A stretch of DNA of 64,000 nucleotides from Bacteroidaceae bacterium (GTDB lineage: Bacteria; Bacteroidota; Bacteroidia; Bacteroidales; Bacteroidaceae): assembly GCA_017416705.1 (NCBI GenBank), contig JAFQBG010000003.1, positions 1-64,000 of the forward strand. The letters are read 5' to 3'. This document shows positions 26,314 through 36,787 of the stretch, piece after piece. A program made the position numbers and the translations under genes. The notes beneath the pieces are model-generated. The model saw only the letters and a list, made by a program, of their open reading frames with translations, had not been told where the DNA came from and searched no databases. The stretch's first letter is position 1. Every line of letters begins with the position of its first letter.

Positions 26314-27267
26314 TTAATTTTTTTCTAATTCTTCTGTTGTTTTCAGTTTTTTTGTTTTTGCTTTTATCTTATCGAACCCGTTGCCAAATACGCTCATTAC
26401 TTTTGTTTGTGATATAAGTGCGTTGGGGTCTATTTGTTTAACTATGTTAAATAGTTCGTTCGATTGGTTGGCTCTGGCAAGCGTTGTTATTACTTTGCCC
26501 TCTTTTTTCGAGTAGAAACCAACAGAATCGAGCAATGTAACACCGCGATGCATAGAACGTGTTATGTAATAGGCTATATCCTCGTATTTATTGGAGAATA
26601 TAAAAAACTGTACCATTTGCCGGTTGCTGTTCACTACATAATCCAACGATACGTTCACTATCACTAAGTTTATATATCCATAGAATACTTTTGCAAGACT
26701 TTCCGATATATCGGCACTTGGAATTATGAAAAAACCGCTTGTTATGATACAGGAATCGATATATAGCATTGCTCTGCCAAAACTTACATCCTTGTACTTG
26801 TTCACTATGGCTGCTATTATATCCACGCCTCCTGTACTTCCGTTATTCAAAAAACAGGTGGCAATTCCTATTCCTATGAATATGGAACCTACAAGGCACA
26901 CTTCGAGTTGTCTGTCGGGGCCTAATATTGTAAGTGCATTTTGCTCTTTAAACAGTTCTTCTGTTATGCTTAACATTATTGTCATGGCAAAAATTGCATA
27001 TACTGTTTTTATGCAAAATTTAAATCCTAAAATTTTTATGGCAATAGATATAAGTACTATGTTTATTGCAAAATAGATATATTGCATAGATATACCGGTT
27101 GTATATTGCACAATAGCTCCTACACCGGTCATGCCTCCTACCAAGAATTCATAGGGACTCATGAAAAAATTCCATGTCAACGCATAGATAGCAAGGCCAA
27201 GCGTTATCATTAGATAACTTTTAATTTCGTCTGCTAAATTCTTCTTAGGTATAAATAACTTAGCCAT
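26314..27267 (-). CDS. YitT family membrane protein (DUF161/DUF2179)
   Basis: This 317-residue protein has about five to six N-terminal transmembrane helices (~20-190), with the YitT signature '[23 protein letters not shown]' and '[20 protein letters not shown]'. A soluble C-terminal DUF2179 domain (~230-295; [24 protein letters not shown]) follows. Function is unknown; it may be a transporter. It lies between leuS and rdgB. Confidence 0.88.
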   Translation of the reverse strand: MAKLFIPKKNLADEIKSYLMITLGLAIYALTWNFFMSPYEFLVGGMTGVGAIVQYTTGISMQYIYFAINIVLISIAIKILGFKFCIKTVYAIFAMTIMLSITEELFKEQNALTILGPDRQLEVCLVGSIFIGIGIATCFLNNGSTGGVDIIAAIVNKYKDVSFGRAMLYIDSCIITSGFFIIPSADISESLAKVFYGYINLVIVNVSLDYVVNSNRQMVQFFIFSNKYEDIAYYITRSMHRGVTLLDSVGFYSKKEGKVITTLARANQSNELFNIVKQIDPNALISQTKVMSVFGNGFDKIKAKTKKLKTTEELEKN

Positions 27268-27313
27268 ATCCTTAAATGTTAGAATCTGTTTTTAATTCTT
27301 TGAATAAAAATAT

Positions 27314-30145
27314 TTAGAATACAATATTTACTATTTTCTTGGGAACAACAATCATTTTCTTTACAGGCTTATCCTCTAAATATTTTTTTGTGTTCTCGTT
27401 TGCAAGTACGCTGCTTTCTATTTCTTCTTTTCCGGCATCGGCTGCAAAGTTCATTGTAAAGCGTGCTTTTCCGTTGAAAGAAATAGTATATGTTATTGTA
27501 TCTTCTTTTAAATATTCTTCGTTGTACATAGGCCATTTTGCATCGCACACTGTGGTGTTGTGTCCCAATGCTTCCCATATTTCTTCGCATATATGTGGAG
27601 CAAACGGTGTAAGCAGTATTATGAATTGTTCCAATATGGCGCGTTTATTGCATTTTAGGCTGCTTAATTCATTTACGCATATCATGAATGCGCTCACCGT
27701 TGTGTTGTAGGAGAACGATGGTATGTCTTCGGTGGTTTTCTTTATTAGTTTATGTATGGATTTCAGTTCCTCTTTTGTTGGTTCGTTGTTGCTTATGCAC
27801 AGATTGTCGTCTTTGTCGAAGAACATATTCCATAGCTTGCGCAGGAAACGATGACAGCCGTCTATGCCGTTTGTGTCCCATGGTTTAGATTGTTCAACAG
27901 GGCCCAAGAACATTTCGTACAGACGCAGTGTGTCGGCTCCATATTTTTCTACAATAGTATCGGGGTTAACCACATTGAACATTGATTTACTCATTTTTTC
28001 AATTGCCCAACCGCATACGTATTTTTCGTTTTCAAGAATAAATTCTGCATTGGCATATTCGGGACGCCAAGAACGGAATGCCTCTATGTCTAAAATGTCG
28101 TTCGATACAATGTTCACATCTACATGTAGCGGAGTCACATCGTAGTCTTTTGCCAAATTGTATGATACGAATGTGTTAGTGTCTTTTATGCGATATACAA
28201 AATTACTTCTTCCTTGAATCATTCCTTGGTTGACAAGTTTTTGGAATGGCTCTTCTTTTACGCTCACTCCAATGTCGTGCAGGAACATGTTCCAGAATCG
28301 CGAGTATATGAGGTGGCCTGTTGCATGTTCTGTACCGCCAACATATAAATCGACATTTTGCCAATAGTTATCGGCTTTTTCCGATACAATTGCGGTGTGG
28401 TTGCGTGGGTCCATGTAGCGCAGATAGTATGCGCTTGAACCGGCAAAACCGGGCATTGTATTTAGTTCCAGTGGGAATATTGTTTTGTTATCTATTTTTT
28501 CTTTGTCGCATATTGTGTTGTTCACACTGTCCCAAGCCCATATTTTAGCATGGCCCAATGGTGGCTCACCGCTTTCTGTGGGTAGGAATTTTTCTACATC
28601 GGGAAGTTCTATTGGCAGACACTCTTCGGGCACAGGGCAGGGTATGCCTTCTTTGTAGTATATTGGGAATGGTTCACCCCAGTATCGTTGGCGACTGAAA
28701 ATAGCATCGCGCAAACGGTAGTTTACTTTTACTCGTCCTAAATTGTTCTCTGTCACATACTTTTTGGTAGCTGCTATGGCCTCTTTTACGGTTAATCCGT
28801 TGAGTTTTAGCTTGCATGCCGAGAATGTGGCTGTGGGAGAATTTTTCATTATGCCCTCTTTTGCATCGAAACTCTCTTCGCTCACGTCGCAGCCTTCTAT
28901 GAGTGGACGTATTTCTATACCAAAATGTTTTGCAAATGCGTAGTCGCGACTGTCGTGCGCAGGCACAGCCATGATGGCTCCGGTTCCATATCCCGACAGT
29001 ACGTAGTCGCTTACCCATACCGGGATTTCTTCGCCTGTAATGGGGTTTATTGCATAGGAGCCTGTAAACACACCGGTTACGTTACGGTCTATTATACGTT
29101 CGCGTTCTGTTCTTTTCTTGGTGCGGTCTATGTATTCTTCGACAGCGTTTTTTTGTGCTTCTGTTGTGAGTTTTGCCACCAATTCGCTCTCGGGGGCAAG
29201 CACCATGAAAGTAACTCCGAATATGGTGTCGGCTCGTGTGGTGAAAATGGTAAATACGGTGTCGCTCTCTTTTACGTGGAACTGCATTTCGGTACCTTCG
29301 CTGCGACCTATCCAGTTACGTTGGGTCTCTTTTAGCGATTCTGTCCAATCTATTTTATCCAGTCCGTCGAGCATTCGTTGTGCATAGGCCGATACTCGCA
29401 GACACCACTGTTTCATCTTTTTTTGCACTACGGGATAGCCTCCTCGTTCCGAAACACCATCGACAACTTCGTCGTTGGCAAGTACCGTTCCGAGTTTTGG
29501 ACACCAGTTGACCATTGTCTCGTTCAAGAAAGCTATTCTCCAATTCATCAGAGTCTCTTCTTTCTCTTTCCAGCTCATGGAATTCCACTGCTGTGCGCTT
29601 ATTTCAATTTCTTTTGTGCAAGCAGCATCGACACCGGCACTACCCTCTTTTGATAGTTTTTCTACAAGTTTTTCAATTGGTTTGCAACGGTTTTCTTTGT
29701 TGTCGTAGTAGCTGTTGAACATTTTTATGAATGCCCATTGTGTCCAATGGTAGTATTCGGGGTCGCAAGTTCTTATCTCGCGTTCCCAATCGAAACAGAA
29801 CCCTATTTTGTCGAGTTGCTCACGATATCTTTTTATGTTTTGTTCGGTTGTTATGGCCGGATGTTGTCCTGTTTGTATGGCATATTGTTCGGCAGGAAGT
29901 CCGTATGCATCGTAACCCATAGGGTTGAGTACGTTAAACCCGTTAAGACGCTTATAACGAGCAAAAATATCGGATGCTATATATCCCAATGGGTGACCAA
30001 CGTGCAGGCCGGCTCCCGATGGATAGGGGAACATGTTCAGAACATAGAATTTCTCTTTATCGCCATTCTCGATAACTCGGTATGTTTTATTTTCTTTCCA
30101 GTATTTTTGCCATTTTTGTTCGATGGCATTAAAATTGTATCCCAT
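27314..30145 (-). CDS. leuS: Leucyl-tRNA synthetase
   Basis: This 943-residue class Ia synthetase charges tRNA-Leu. Visible are the HIGH motif as HVGH in [17 protein letters not shown] (~48-52), the CP1 editing domain ([21 protein letters not shown] ... [19 protein letters not shown]) with the conserved Thr-rich and HDxRD elements, KMSKS ([10 protein letters not shown]), and a C-terminal anticodon-binding region. It is first in the operon leuS-yitT-rdgB-porZ-like. Confidence 0.96.
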   Translation of the reverse strand: MGYNFNAIEQKWQKYWKENKTYRVIENGDKEKFYVLNMFPYPSGAGLHVGHPLGYIASDIFARYKRLNGFNVLNPMGYDAYGLPAEQYAIQTGQHPAITTEQNIKRYREQLDKIGFCFDWEREIRTCDPEYYHWTQWAFIKMFNSYYDNKENRCKPIEKLVEKLSKEGSAGVDAACTKEIEISAQQWNSMSWKEKEETLMNWRIAFLNETMVNWCPKLGTVLANDEVVDGVSERGGYPVVQKKMKQWCLRVSAYAQRMLDGLDKIDWTESLKETQRNWIGRSEGTEMQFHVKESDTVFTIFTTRADTIFGVTFMVLAPESELVAKLTTEAQKNAVEEYIDRTKKRTERERIIDRNVTGVFTGSYAINPITGEEIPVWVSDYVLSGYGTGAIMAVPAHDSRDYAFAKHFGIEIRPLIEGCDVSEESFDAKEGIMKNSPTATFSACKLKLNGLTVKEAIAATKKYVTENNLGRVKVNYRLRDAIFSRQRYWGEPFPIYYKEGIPCPVPEECLPIELPDVEKFLPTESGEPPLGHAKIWAWDSVNNTICDKEKIDNKTIFPLELNTMPGFAGSSAYYLRYMDPRNHTAIVSEKADNYWQNVDLYVGGTEHATGHLIYSRFWNMFLHDIGVSVKEEPFQKLVNQGMIQGRSNFVYRIKDTNTFVSYNLAKDYDVTPLHVDVNIVSNDILDIEAFRSWRPEYANAEFILENEKYVCGWAIEKMSKSMFNVVNPDTIVEKYGADTLRLYEMFLGPVEQSKPWDTNGIDGCHRFLRKLWNMFFDKDDNLCISNNEPTKEELKSIHKLIKKTTEDIPSFSYNTTVSAFMICVNELSSLKCNKRAILEQFIILLTPFAPHICEEIWEALGHNTTVCDAKWPMYNEEYLKEDTITYTISFNGKARFTMNFAADAGKEEIESSVLANENTKKYLEDKPVKKMIVVPKKIVNIVF

Positions 30146-30198
30146 AGTGTAAATAGTTTTTTTATGTGTGTTGTGCCTTTAACGGGCATAATAACTTG

Positions 30199-30206
30199 CA
30201 AAAATA
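30199..30206 (-). promoter_or_regulatory. -7 promoter box for leuS operon
   Basis: Minus-strand TATTTTTG fits TAnnTTTG, 54 bases before the leuS ATG; the upstream box is not clear. Confidence 0.4.
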
Positions 30207-30287
30207 TATAAAAAAACTAATATTTAGGGTATAGATAGTTTTATTTAATAATTAAATAAATTTTCTCTTTGCTATGAGCAATGTATC

Positions 30288-30319
30288 ATTGTCAGATACG
30301 AAAAAAATGTGTATCTTCG
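30288..30319 (+). promoter_or_regulatory. Promoter of mutS
   Basis: ATTG (30288-30291), a 20-base spacer and TATCTTCG (30312-30319). The TATCTTCG variant also precedes ychF and dapB, so it seems accepted in this genome. It overlaps the open frame upstream of the chosen start, supporting ATG 30354. Confidence 0.6.
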
Positions 30320-30353
30320 CATATATTTAAGATACCACAAACAGCACGTTAAA

Positions 30354-32981
30354 ATGGCAGAAAAAGATACAGCTATCACCCCGATGATGAAGCAGTTTTA
30401 CGACCTTAAAGCAAAGCATCCCGATGCTATAATGCTTTTTCGTTGCGGCGATTTTTATGAAACATATTCTACCGATGCAGTCATAGCGTCAGAGATATTG
30501 GGAATAACACTCACCAAGCGTTCCAACGGAAAAAGTTCGTCATCGGCAGCTATTGAAATGGCGGGTTTTCCTTTTCATGCGCTGGATACTTATCTTCCTA
30601 AACTTGTACGTGCGGGCAGGCGTGTTGCCATCTGCGACCAATTAGAGGACCCTAAACTCACAAAAAAACTTGTCAAGCGCGGTATAACCGAGTTGGTTAC
30701 TCCCGGTGTCTCTATAAACGACAATATTCTCGACTATAAGGAAAATAATTTCCTTGCGGCGGTGCATTTTGGCAAGCCTATGTGCGGTGTGGCGTTCCTC
30801 GATATATCCACAGGCGAGTTTCTGACAGCCGAGGGTACATTCGACTACATAGAAAAACTGCTTATAAATTTCCAACCCAAGGAGGTTTTGTTCGAGCGTG
30901 GCTTGAAAAATCGTTTTCAGGAGTGTTTCGGTACAAAATTCATTACTTTCGAGTTGGACGATTGGGTTTTCACCGATGAATTTGCACACGAAAAACTAAC
31001 CAAGCATTTCGAAACAAAAAATCTGAAAGGGTTTGGCATTTCGCATTTGCGCAGTGGTGTTGTGGCAGCCGGTGCCATATTGCATTATCTTTCGGTTACT
31101 TTGCATAACCAAATATCGCACATACGTAATATATCGCGCATCGAGGAGGAGCGTTATGTACGCCTCGACAAATTTACCATCCGCAGTCTGGAACTGCTTT
31201 CGAGCATGCACGAGGGTGGTAAGTCGCTATTGTCGGTGATAGACAACACGACAACGGCCATGGGGGCGCGTCTTCTGAAACGCTGGATGGTGTTCCCGCT
31301 AAAAGATATGAAAGCCATAAACGAACGCCTCGACATTGTGGAATATTATTTCCGCGAACCCTCTTTTCATAGCGTCATCGAAGAAAATTTATGTATGATA
31401 GGCGACTTGGAACGCATAATTTCCAAGGTGGCGGCAGGACGCGTGTCGCCGCGCGAGTTAGTGCAGTTGAAAACCGCTCTACAAGCCATAGAACCAATAA
31501 AAACGGCATGTGAGAATTCGTCGAACAATGTTATAAAACGGTTGGGAGCACAGCTCGATTTTTGCGCCGATGTTCGCGATAGGATATCGGATGAGATAGT
31601 TCCCGAGCCACCCCTGTTGTTGAACAAAGGGGGTGTAATAGCCACCGGTGTTAATCCCGAACTCGACGAATTGCGTGCCATAGCATACAACGGCAAGGAC
31701 TATCTTATGCAGTTGCAGCAACGCGAGAGCGAGCGCACAGGAATACCAAGCCTGAAAATATCGTTTAACAACGTATTTGGCTATTACATTGAGGTACGCA
31801 ACACCTATAAGGATAACGTTCCGCAGGAATGGATACGCAAGCAGACGCTTGTAAATGCCGAGCGTTACATAACGCAGGAACTCAAAGAGTACGAAGAAAA
31901 AATCCTTGGTGCCGAGGAAAAAATCCTCGCACTCGAAAATCGTCTTTATGCCGAGCTTATAATGTATATTGCCGATAGCATTCCTGCCATTCAGTTAAAT
32001 GCCACTTTGTTGGCACGCTTGGATGTCCTTTTGTCGTTTGCAAACATATCCAAATCCTATAAATATATACGTCCTGTTATATGCGAGGAGGATATAACAG
32101 AAATAATACAAGGGCGTCACCCTGTTATAGAAAGACAGATGGGTGTGGGCGAGGAATATATCCCCAACGACCTATATCTCGATAGCGAAAAACAGCAGAT
32201 AATAATAGTCACCGGTCCCAATATGGCCGGAAAATCGGCCCTGTTGCGTCAAACAGCCTTGATAACGCTGTTGGCTCAGATGGGTTGTTTTGTGCCTGCC
32301 GAGAGCGCAAGAATAGGCCTTGTCGATAAAATATTCACCCGTGTGGGAGCAAGCGACAATATATCGGCCGGAGAATCTACCTTCATGGTCGAAATGACCG
32401 AGGCAGCAAATATACTTAACAATTTGTCGGCGCACAGCCTTGTGTTGTTCGACGAGCTTGGTCGCGGTACATCCACCTACGACGGAATGTCCATAGCGTG
32501 GGCCATCGTGGAACATATACATGAATCGTCAAAGGGCAGGGCACGCACCCTTTTTGCCACCCACTACCACGAACTGAACGAAATGGAAAAAAGTTTTCCG
32601 CGCATAAAGAATTTCAATGTGTCGGTCAAGGAAATAGATGGCAAGGTTATTTTCCTGCGCAAGCTCATGCCCGGCGGAAGCGAACACTCGTTTGGTATTC
32701 ACGTGGCAAAGCTCGCCGGTATGCCCAAGAGCATAGTAAAACGTTCCGAGCAGATACTTGCCAAGCTCGAAGCGTCGGGCAATCGTGGCGAGATGAAGAG
32801 TGCCCCAACAAGCGAAATTGCCGACAGTCGCGAGGGTGTGCAGCTGAGTTTCTTCCAGTTGGACGACCCTGTATTGTCGCAGGTGCGCGACGAAATTCTG
32901 GGCATCGATGTCAATAACCTGACGCCGTTGGAGGCACTGAATAAGCTAAACGATATTAAGCGTATCGTAAGGGGAAAATAA
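30354..32981 (+). CDS. mutS: DNA mismatch repair protein MutS
   Basis: This 875-residue mismatch-recognition ATPase acts with MutL. The N-terminal mismatch-binding Phe-x-Glu is in GDFYETY (~34-40). Connector, lever and clamp domains are followed by the ATPase: Walker [39 protein letters not shown] (Walker B) and FATHYHEL. A dimerisation helix-turn-helix end ([16 protein letters not shown]) is present. The start [15 protein letters not shown] gives the standard N-terminus; the longer frame includes the promoter. Confidence 0.96.
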   Translation: MAEKDTAITPMMKQFYDLKAKHPDAIMLFRCGDFYETYSTDAVIASEILGITLTKRSNGKSSSSAAIEMAGFPFHALDTYLPKLVRAGRRVAICDQLEDPKLTKKLVKRGITELVTPGVSINDNILDYKENNFLAAVHFGKPMCGVAFLDISTGEFLTAEGTFDYIEKLLINFQPKEVLFERGLKNRFQECFGTKFITFELDDWVFTDEFAHEKLTKHFETKNLKGFGISHLRSGVVAAGAILHYLSVTLHNQISHIRNISRIEEERYVRLDKFTIRSLELLSSMHEGGKSLLSVIDNTTTAMGARLLKRWMVFPLKDMKAINERLDIVEYYFREPSFHSVIEENLCMIGDLERIISKVAAGRVSPRELVQLKTALQAIEPIKTACENSSNNVIKRLGAQLDFCADVRDRISDEIVPEPPLLLNKGGVIATGVNPELDELRAIAYNGKDYLMQLQQRESERTGIPSLKISFNNVFGYYIEVRNTYKDNVPQEWIRKQTLVNAERYITQELKEYEEKILGAEEKILALENRLYAELIMYIADSIPAIQLNATLLARLDVLLSFANISKSYKYIRPVICEEDITEIIQGRHPVIERQMGVGEEYIPNDLYLDSEKQQIIIVTGPNMAGKSALLRQTALITLLAQMGCFVPAESARIGLVDKIFTRVGASDNISAGESTFMVEMTEAANILNNLSAHSLVLFDELGRGTSTYDGMSIAWAIVEHIHESSKGRARTLFATHYHELNEMEKSFPRIKNFNVSVKEIDGKVIFLRKLMPGGSEHSFGIHVAKLAGMPKSIVKRSEQILAKLEASGNRGEMKSAPTSEIADSREGVQLSFFQLDDPVLSQVRDEILGIDVNNLTPLEALNKLNDIKRIVRGK

Positions 32982-33014
32982 AGCGGATGATTCAAAGTCA
33001 TTTTATAAAGAAAA

Positions 33015-33047
33015 CAATCCCGTTAGAATAACTCTGGCGGGATTGCT
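33015..33047 (+). terminator. Terminator after mutS
   Basis: CAATCCCG / CGGGATTG stem with a 15-base loop, then a T-containing tail. Confidence 0.65.
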
Positions 33048-33092
33048 TGTTTAAAAAATTAGGCTTTAAATACCCTTTTTATTTTTATGAAT

Positions 33093-34097
33093 TTATTTTT
33101 GATGTTTGGAGCGATGTAGCTTACCTAAGCTTTTAAATTTTTTCTGTTTATCTGTTATATCACGTGTTTTACCAGGAGAATAGTTGATATTATTGCCATA
33201 AGAATAGCTTCTACCGTTTTCTATTTTTATAGTACCATTATTGTTTAAAGAATATGAGCAATTCTTATAACCGTCATATTTATCTTCGTAATCTCCTTCT
33301 TTTTCTATATCCGAATAATCCAAACGTGTTGGTAGATGTGTTGTTCCAACTCCTAAAAGTCCTATAAGACTAAGTATAGATGTTAAATCAAATTCTTGTA
33401 TATATGCAAAACAGAGTGTGTTTTGTTTTATGGGATTTAAATCATTACTGTAATTTATATCATTGTAAACTTCAAATATTGAACCGTCGTTTGCTTTAGA
33501 TTTATATTCTGATGAAATAAGGTCTCCATTTACCCAAGTGAATTTTTGACTTACATTATATGATGCTGAAAAATTATAATATTTATCTTCCTCCCAATCA
33601 TAATCCCGGCCATTTTCTTTTTCTGTTGCATTCATACCTATAAGCTCCCCATTAGAATTATAGTTGTAAGTAACAGTACCTTCCCAATATTCATTATAGC
33701 CTCCATATCCTTCATCATCTCCATCGTATTCAACAGCGCCTTTATAGTTTACTTTTGAAATAAATCCTAAAGAGTTTAGTTCTATATTATAAGTAACATA
33801 AGATTCTTTTCCTCCATAAGATTCTTCATTTTTTATTGTAAATTTATCTCCTTCTATTTCATATTCATAATAACTTGAGTTTCCAAATGAAACTAATTTA
33901 CCCTCATTATTGTAGTTGAAATAATTATTACCGGCTTTGTTAAGTTGTATAGTGTTTCCACTTTTATCGGTAAGTGTTGGTGATGGTGTCTTGCTTGTTG
34001 TAACACCTCCACCGTCATCATCGCTACATGCTGTAAATGTAAAACTTGCAACCATGGCAAATAGTAACATACCTGAAAATCTAAGTCTTTTTTTCAT
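33093..34097 (-). CDS. DUF4595-like surface lipoprotein
   Basis: This 334-residue protein has a canonical lipoprotein signal (MKKRLRFSGMLLFAMVASFTFTAC) followed by SDDDGGG, the acidic tag for surface display. The body is a series of short beta-strand pairs with repeated 'YNSNGELIG', 'NLNSLGFISK' and 'YNNEGKLVSFG' units, typical of DUF4595/YD-like Bacteroides lipoproteins. Function is unknown. The frame extends upstream to 34145, but the ATG at 34097 begins the signal peptide. It is strongly AT-rich and borders the accessory island on its right. Confidence 0.75.
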   Translation of the reverse strand: MKKRLRFSGMLLFAMVASFTFTACSDDDGGGVTTSKTPSPTLTDKSGNTIQLNKAGNNYFNYNNEGKLVSFGNSSYYEYEIEGDKFTIKNEESYGGKESYVTYNIELNSLGFISKVNYKGAVEYDGDDEGYGGYNEYWEGTVTYNYNSNGELIGMNATEKENGRDYDWEEDKYYNFSASYNVSQKFTWVNGDLISSEYKSKANDGSIFEVYNDINYSNDLNPIKQNTLCFAYIQEFDLTSILSLIGLLGVGTTHLPTRLDYSDIEKEGDYEDKYDGYKNCSYSLNNNGTIKIENGRSYSYGNNINYSPGKTRDITDKQKKFKSLGKLHRSKHQK

Positions 34098-34229
34098 AAT
34101 TTCGTAATTTAAAAAAATTAATAAATGTTTAACATGATTGTGCAAATGTATTTAAAACATCTCATTTTACCCCCCCGATTGTTAAAATAAGTTAATAAAT
34201 AAAAATATTTGAAGAAATAAACGTATTTA
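34098..34229. other. Divergent intergenic region, AT-rich
   Basis: Leader of the DUF4595 gene and a short AT-rich spacer before the immunity-gene relic. Nothing else recognised. Confidence 0.4.
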
Positions 34230-34384
34230 TAACAATGCAAAGTTTCACATTGTAAAGAAATGTCTCTTTTATGTGGTTTTCGACATGACAGAAGCTGATG
34301 CTCCATTTGAAGATATGATATTAAGATAGGGATATATTGATAAATGAAATGATATAAATTCTTTTTATCATTTTTGCAAACATC
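34230..34384 (+). pseudogene. 3' relic of a putative immunity gene
   Basis: Bases 34230-34318 match the last ~30 codons of the two downstream exported-protein genes: AACAATGCAAAG, then NNAKFHIVKK..FYVV.DMTE..AP. A one-base deletion near the end shifts the frame. The following ~65 bases also match the 3' flank of the first paralogue (ATAAATGAAATGATATAAAT ... CAAACAT at 36034-36074). The rest of the gene is missing. It lies directly upstream of the toxin-like gene, so an immunity-type gene once stood here. Confidence 0.8.
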
Positions 34385-34400
34385 TACTTTTATGGGATAT

Positions 34401-34408
34401 TATATTTG
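34401..34408 (+). promoter_or_regulatory. -7 promoter box of the toxin-like gene
   Basis: TATATTTG fits TAnnTTTG, 23 bases before the ATG. A TTTG lies 24 bases upstream, slightly beyond the usual spacing. Confidence 0.45.
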
Positions 34409-34431
34409 CAGTCATTATAATTTTTGGCAAT

Positions 34432-35394
34432 ATGAAAAAACAATTTTACAGTTATTTTGATAATGAGCTTTCTCAAAAAGAAAAAGAGAAAAATAAAAGT
34501 GTTAATAGAATTTATTCTGTAAATGATAGTTTTGCAGAAAACTATGAAGATTCAAATTCTTATAAAACTCCAAATATATACGATAATTATTTTAATAATA
34601 CTTATAAAAAAGATTATAGAACTAATAGTTATTTTCCATCAAATATTTATTCCACTCCTGCTATTAATATAAATCAAAATAGTACATCTGTAAATAAGAT
34701 TGATAAATGGGAAAAGAAACATGATAAATGGAATAATATGAAGCGTGGAGCAATTTATATAATAAAACAATATGCGACCACTAAACCTATTGCTGAAGCG
34801 TATGAAAATTTTATGGATAAAAAAGAAATAAGAGAAGCTATATTTCCATTTAAAAGTTTAAAGCATGTTAAAGCAGCTTATGAGATAGGTTTGGGAATTC
34901 AAGATAAAGGTAAAAATTTATCAAGTAATACAGAGAGGTTTGCAAAAAAATATGATGAATTTTTTAATGGAAAAGAAAATTCATTTAATGATTTTTACTA
35001 CATTCGCGAGGGAAGAAATGCTATAAGACATACTATTTGGCAAGCGGCTATTACATCAAAATATGGACCACAAGTTGCTCGCGATGCTGGTGATGCTCAT
35101 GAAACACGACCTTATTTTGATGTAAATGTAAGAGTTTTTGATAAAGAATCGGATGCAGACATGACTGTAGATCTTCTAAATAATAAGATTGGTCGTCGAT
35201 TAGGTGTAGAAATTAAAAACAGAAATACAAAAGAAATAGCTTTGCGTGTATTGGAAGAATATTGGAAGAATGGTTTGTATTCGTATGAACGAGGAAATGA
35301 TGGTCGATGGTATATTCTCAAAAAAAAGTTATCCGATAATGTTTTTTATTCCCTGTATAGGAGGTTTTTACACTTAAATGAATACGGCGAGTAA
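34432..35394 (+). CDS. Putative secreted effector/toxin with RHxxW...AHE...D..NN domain
   Basis: This 320-residue protein has no signal peptide. Residues 1-100 are Asn/Tyr/Ser/Lys-rich and look disordered, like a delivery or linker segment. Residues ~100-320 are mostly helical. The conserved-looking core is GRNAIRHTIWQA (H200, W203), RDAGDAHE (H223, E224) and DADMTVDLLNNKIGRR (D243, D247, N250-N251). This resembles a family, DUF6973 as I recall, found at C-termini of polymorphic toxins; the His/Glu/Asp spacing suggests a metal site. It is followed after 21 bp by two paralogous small exported proteins, the usual toxin-immunity order. No Rhs, VgrG or phage gene is nearby, so the delivery route is unknown. 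Toxin function is inferred, not shown. Confidence 0.55.
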   Translation: MKKQFYSYFDNELSQKEKEKNKSVNRIYSVNDSFAENYEDSNSYKTPNIYDNYFNNTYKKDYRTNSYFPSNIYSTPAININQNSTSVNKIDKWEKKHDKWNNMKRGAIYIIKQYATTKPIAEAYENFMDKKEIREAIFPFKSLKHVKAAYEIGLGIQDKGKNLSSNTERFAKKYDEFFNGKENSFNDFYYIREGRNAIRHTIWQAAITSKYGPQVARDAGDAHETRPYFDVNVRVFDKESDADMTVDLLNNKIGRRLGVEIKNRNTKEIALRVLEEYWKNGLYSYERGNDGRWYILKKKLSDNVFYSLYRRFLHLNEYGE

Positions 35395-35415
35395 ATTTAA
35401 ATAACTTTTAATAGT

Positions 35416-36012
35416 ATGAAAATTAAGAATCTTTTATTGTTATTTTTAGTTTTATTGTTTACATCTACCCTTTTTATTGAATGTGGATATTCTTCAAAAT
35501 ATATTTTCAGTTTTGATTATTTTAAGGATTTTAGCAAAGGGGTAATACATTATGTATTAAAGACTTTCTCTTTAACAAAAAAAGATAGACTCGATAGTGT
35601 CGTTGGCAAACATTGGAATGATTGGACAGTTACAGGTAAAGATTCAACAAAATATGTAATAGATTTTGCCGAAATAATGCCTTTTGAATGGGACTCTCTA
35701 ATATATTTAAATTCATCATCTAATTTTAATAATAATAGCGATAAACTTAAAAAATATATAAATGATTATGATTTAATTGATTTGCATGAGTATGTTTTCG
35801 AGGGATTACATTTTTTAAAAGAGGGTGAGATTGTCTATGAAATAGATTTATTTATGGCAAGTGATGATGAGAATGGTGTGTGTTTTTGTACACACAAGGA
35901 TATTATAAAACGTTCGCGTAACAATGCAAAGTTCCACATTGTAAAGAAAGGTGCCTTTTATGTGGTTCTCGACATGACAGAAGAACATGCTCCAATTTGG
36001 AGATATGATTAA
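35416..36012 (+). CDS. Small exported protein, putative immunity paralogue 1
   Basis: A 198-residue protein with an N-terminal hydrophobic signal (MKIKNLLLLFLVLLFTSTLFIEC). The lipobox is poor (FIEC), so it may be a lipoprotein or membrane-anchored. The body shares KHWNDW.V.G.D.T, DF.EIMPFEWD, EGLHFLK.G.IVY and a nearly identical C-terminus (CFCTHKDIIKRSRNNAKFH) with the next gene. I know no family. It sits 21 bp after the toxin-like gene, consistent with a co-expressed immunity protein acting in the periplasm. Confidence 0.65.
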   Translation: MKIKNLLLLFLVLLFTSTLFIECGYSSKYIFSFDYFKDFSKGVIHYVLKTFSLTKKDRLDSVVGKHWNDWTVTGKDSTKYVIDFAEIMPFEWDSLIYLNSSSNFNNNSDKLKKYINDYDLIDLHEYVFEGLHFLKEGEIVYEIDLFMASDDENGVCFCTHKDIIKRSRNNAKFHIVKKGAFYVVLDMTEEHAPIWRYD

Positions 36013-36101
36013 TTAATATAGGGAAATATTTATAAATGAAATGATATAAATTCTTTTTATCATTTTTACAAACATGTTGCACTTGCTGGTTGACTCTGCC
36101 C

Positions 36102-36155
36102 TTACATTTAAATGAATACGGCGAGTAAATTTAAATAACTTTTAATAGTATGAAA
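36102..36155 (+). pseudogene. Scar of the toxin-gene 3' end between the two paralogues
   Basis: 36102-36128 encodes LHLNEYGE and a stop, identical to the last eight residues of the toxin-like protein (35368-35394). It is followed by the same 21-base toxin-to-immunity spacer and ATGAAA as at 35395-35421. No other toxin sequence remains. This shows that the second paralogue came from a second toxin-immunity cassette whose toxin was deleted. Confidence 0.85.
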
Positions 36156-36734
36156 TTTAAAAATCTTTTATTGTTATTTCTAATTTTACTTTTTACATCT
36201 TGTATTGAGATTAATGTTAATAATGGAATTACAGGGTATAATCATTGGGAGTTTTTTAAAAATAACTTTAAAATAGGTCCGGCTTCTTGTATTGAGAACT
36301 TTTTTTTAACAAGTAAAGAAATCCTTGATTATGAAGCAAACAAACATTGGAATGATTGGAAAATTTCCGGTAATGATACAACAGAATGTATAGTAGATTT
36401 TTCCGAAATAATGCCTTTTGAATGGGATACATTGGTTTATTTTTATCGTTATAAATTAAAAGACTCCAATGAACTTTGTGATTATTCGAAGAAATATAGT
36501 ATTAGCTCTGGATTAGAAGGGTTACATTTCTTGAAAAATGGTAATATTGTGTATTATGTTAATTTGGATATGTCAAGTGATAATGAAAAAGGTATCTGTT
36601 TTTGTACACACAAGGATATTATAAAACGTTCGCGTAACAATGCAAAGTTTCACATTTTAAAGAAAGGTGCCTTTTATGTGGTTCTCGACATGACAGAAGA
36701 ACATGCTCCAATTTGGAGGTTTAATTATAGATAG
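36150..36734 (+). CDS. Small exported lipoprotein, putative immunity paralogue 2
   Basis: A 194-residue paralogue of the preceding gene. It has a better lipoprotein signal (MKFKNLLLLFLILLFTSC) and so is probably a periplasmic or outer-membrane lipoprotein. The middle has diverged while the start and last ~45 codons are almost identical at DNA level, which suggests recombination or gene conversion at the ends. The variable middle would be where toxin specificity is set if these are immunity proteins. A strong palindromic terminator follows. Confidence 0.65.
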   Translation: MKFKNLLLLFLILLFTSCIEINVNNGITGYNHWEFFKNNFKIGPASCIENFFLTSKEILDYEANKHWNDWKISGNDTTECIVDFSEIMPFEWDTLVYFYRYKLKDSNELCDYSKKYSISSGLEGLHFLKNGNIVYYVNLDMSSDNEKGICFCTHKDIIKRSRNNAKFHILKKGAFYVVLDMTEEHAPIWRFNYR

Positions 36735-36736
36735 AA

Positions 36737-36785
36737 CAATTATTAGTCAGGGCTTTGTATTAATACAAAGCCCTGACTAATAAAT
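36737..36785. terminator. Bidirectional palindromic terminator
   Basis: ATTATTAGTCAGGGCTTTGT and its complement, a ~24-bp near-perfect inverted repeat with no real loop, between convergent immunity-type and lgt genes. Confidence 0.85.
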
Positions 36786-36787
36786 TG

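Noticed and set aside
33093-34097. DUF4595 lipoprotein as part of the toxin cassette
   Set aside because: It is divergently transcribed, has its own surface-lipoprotein architecture and lies outside the immunity-gene relic that marks the cassette edge.
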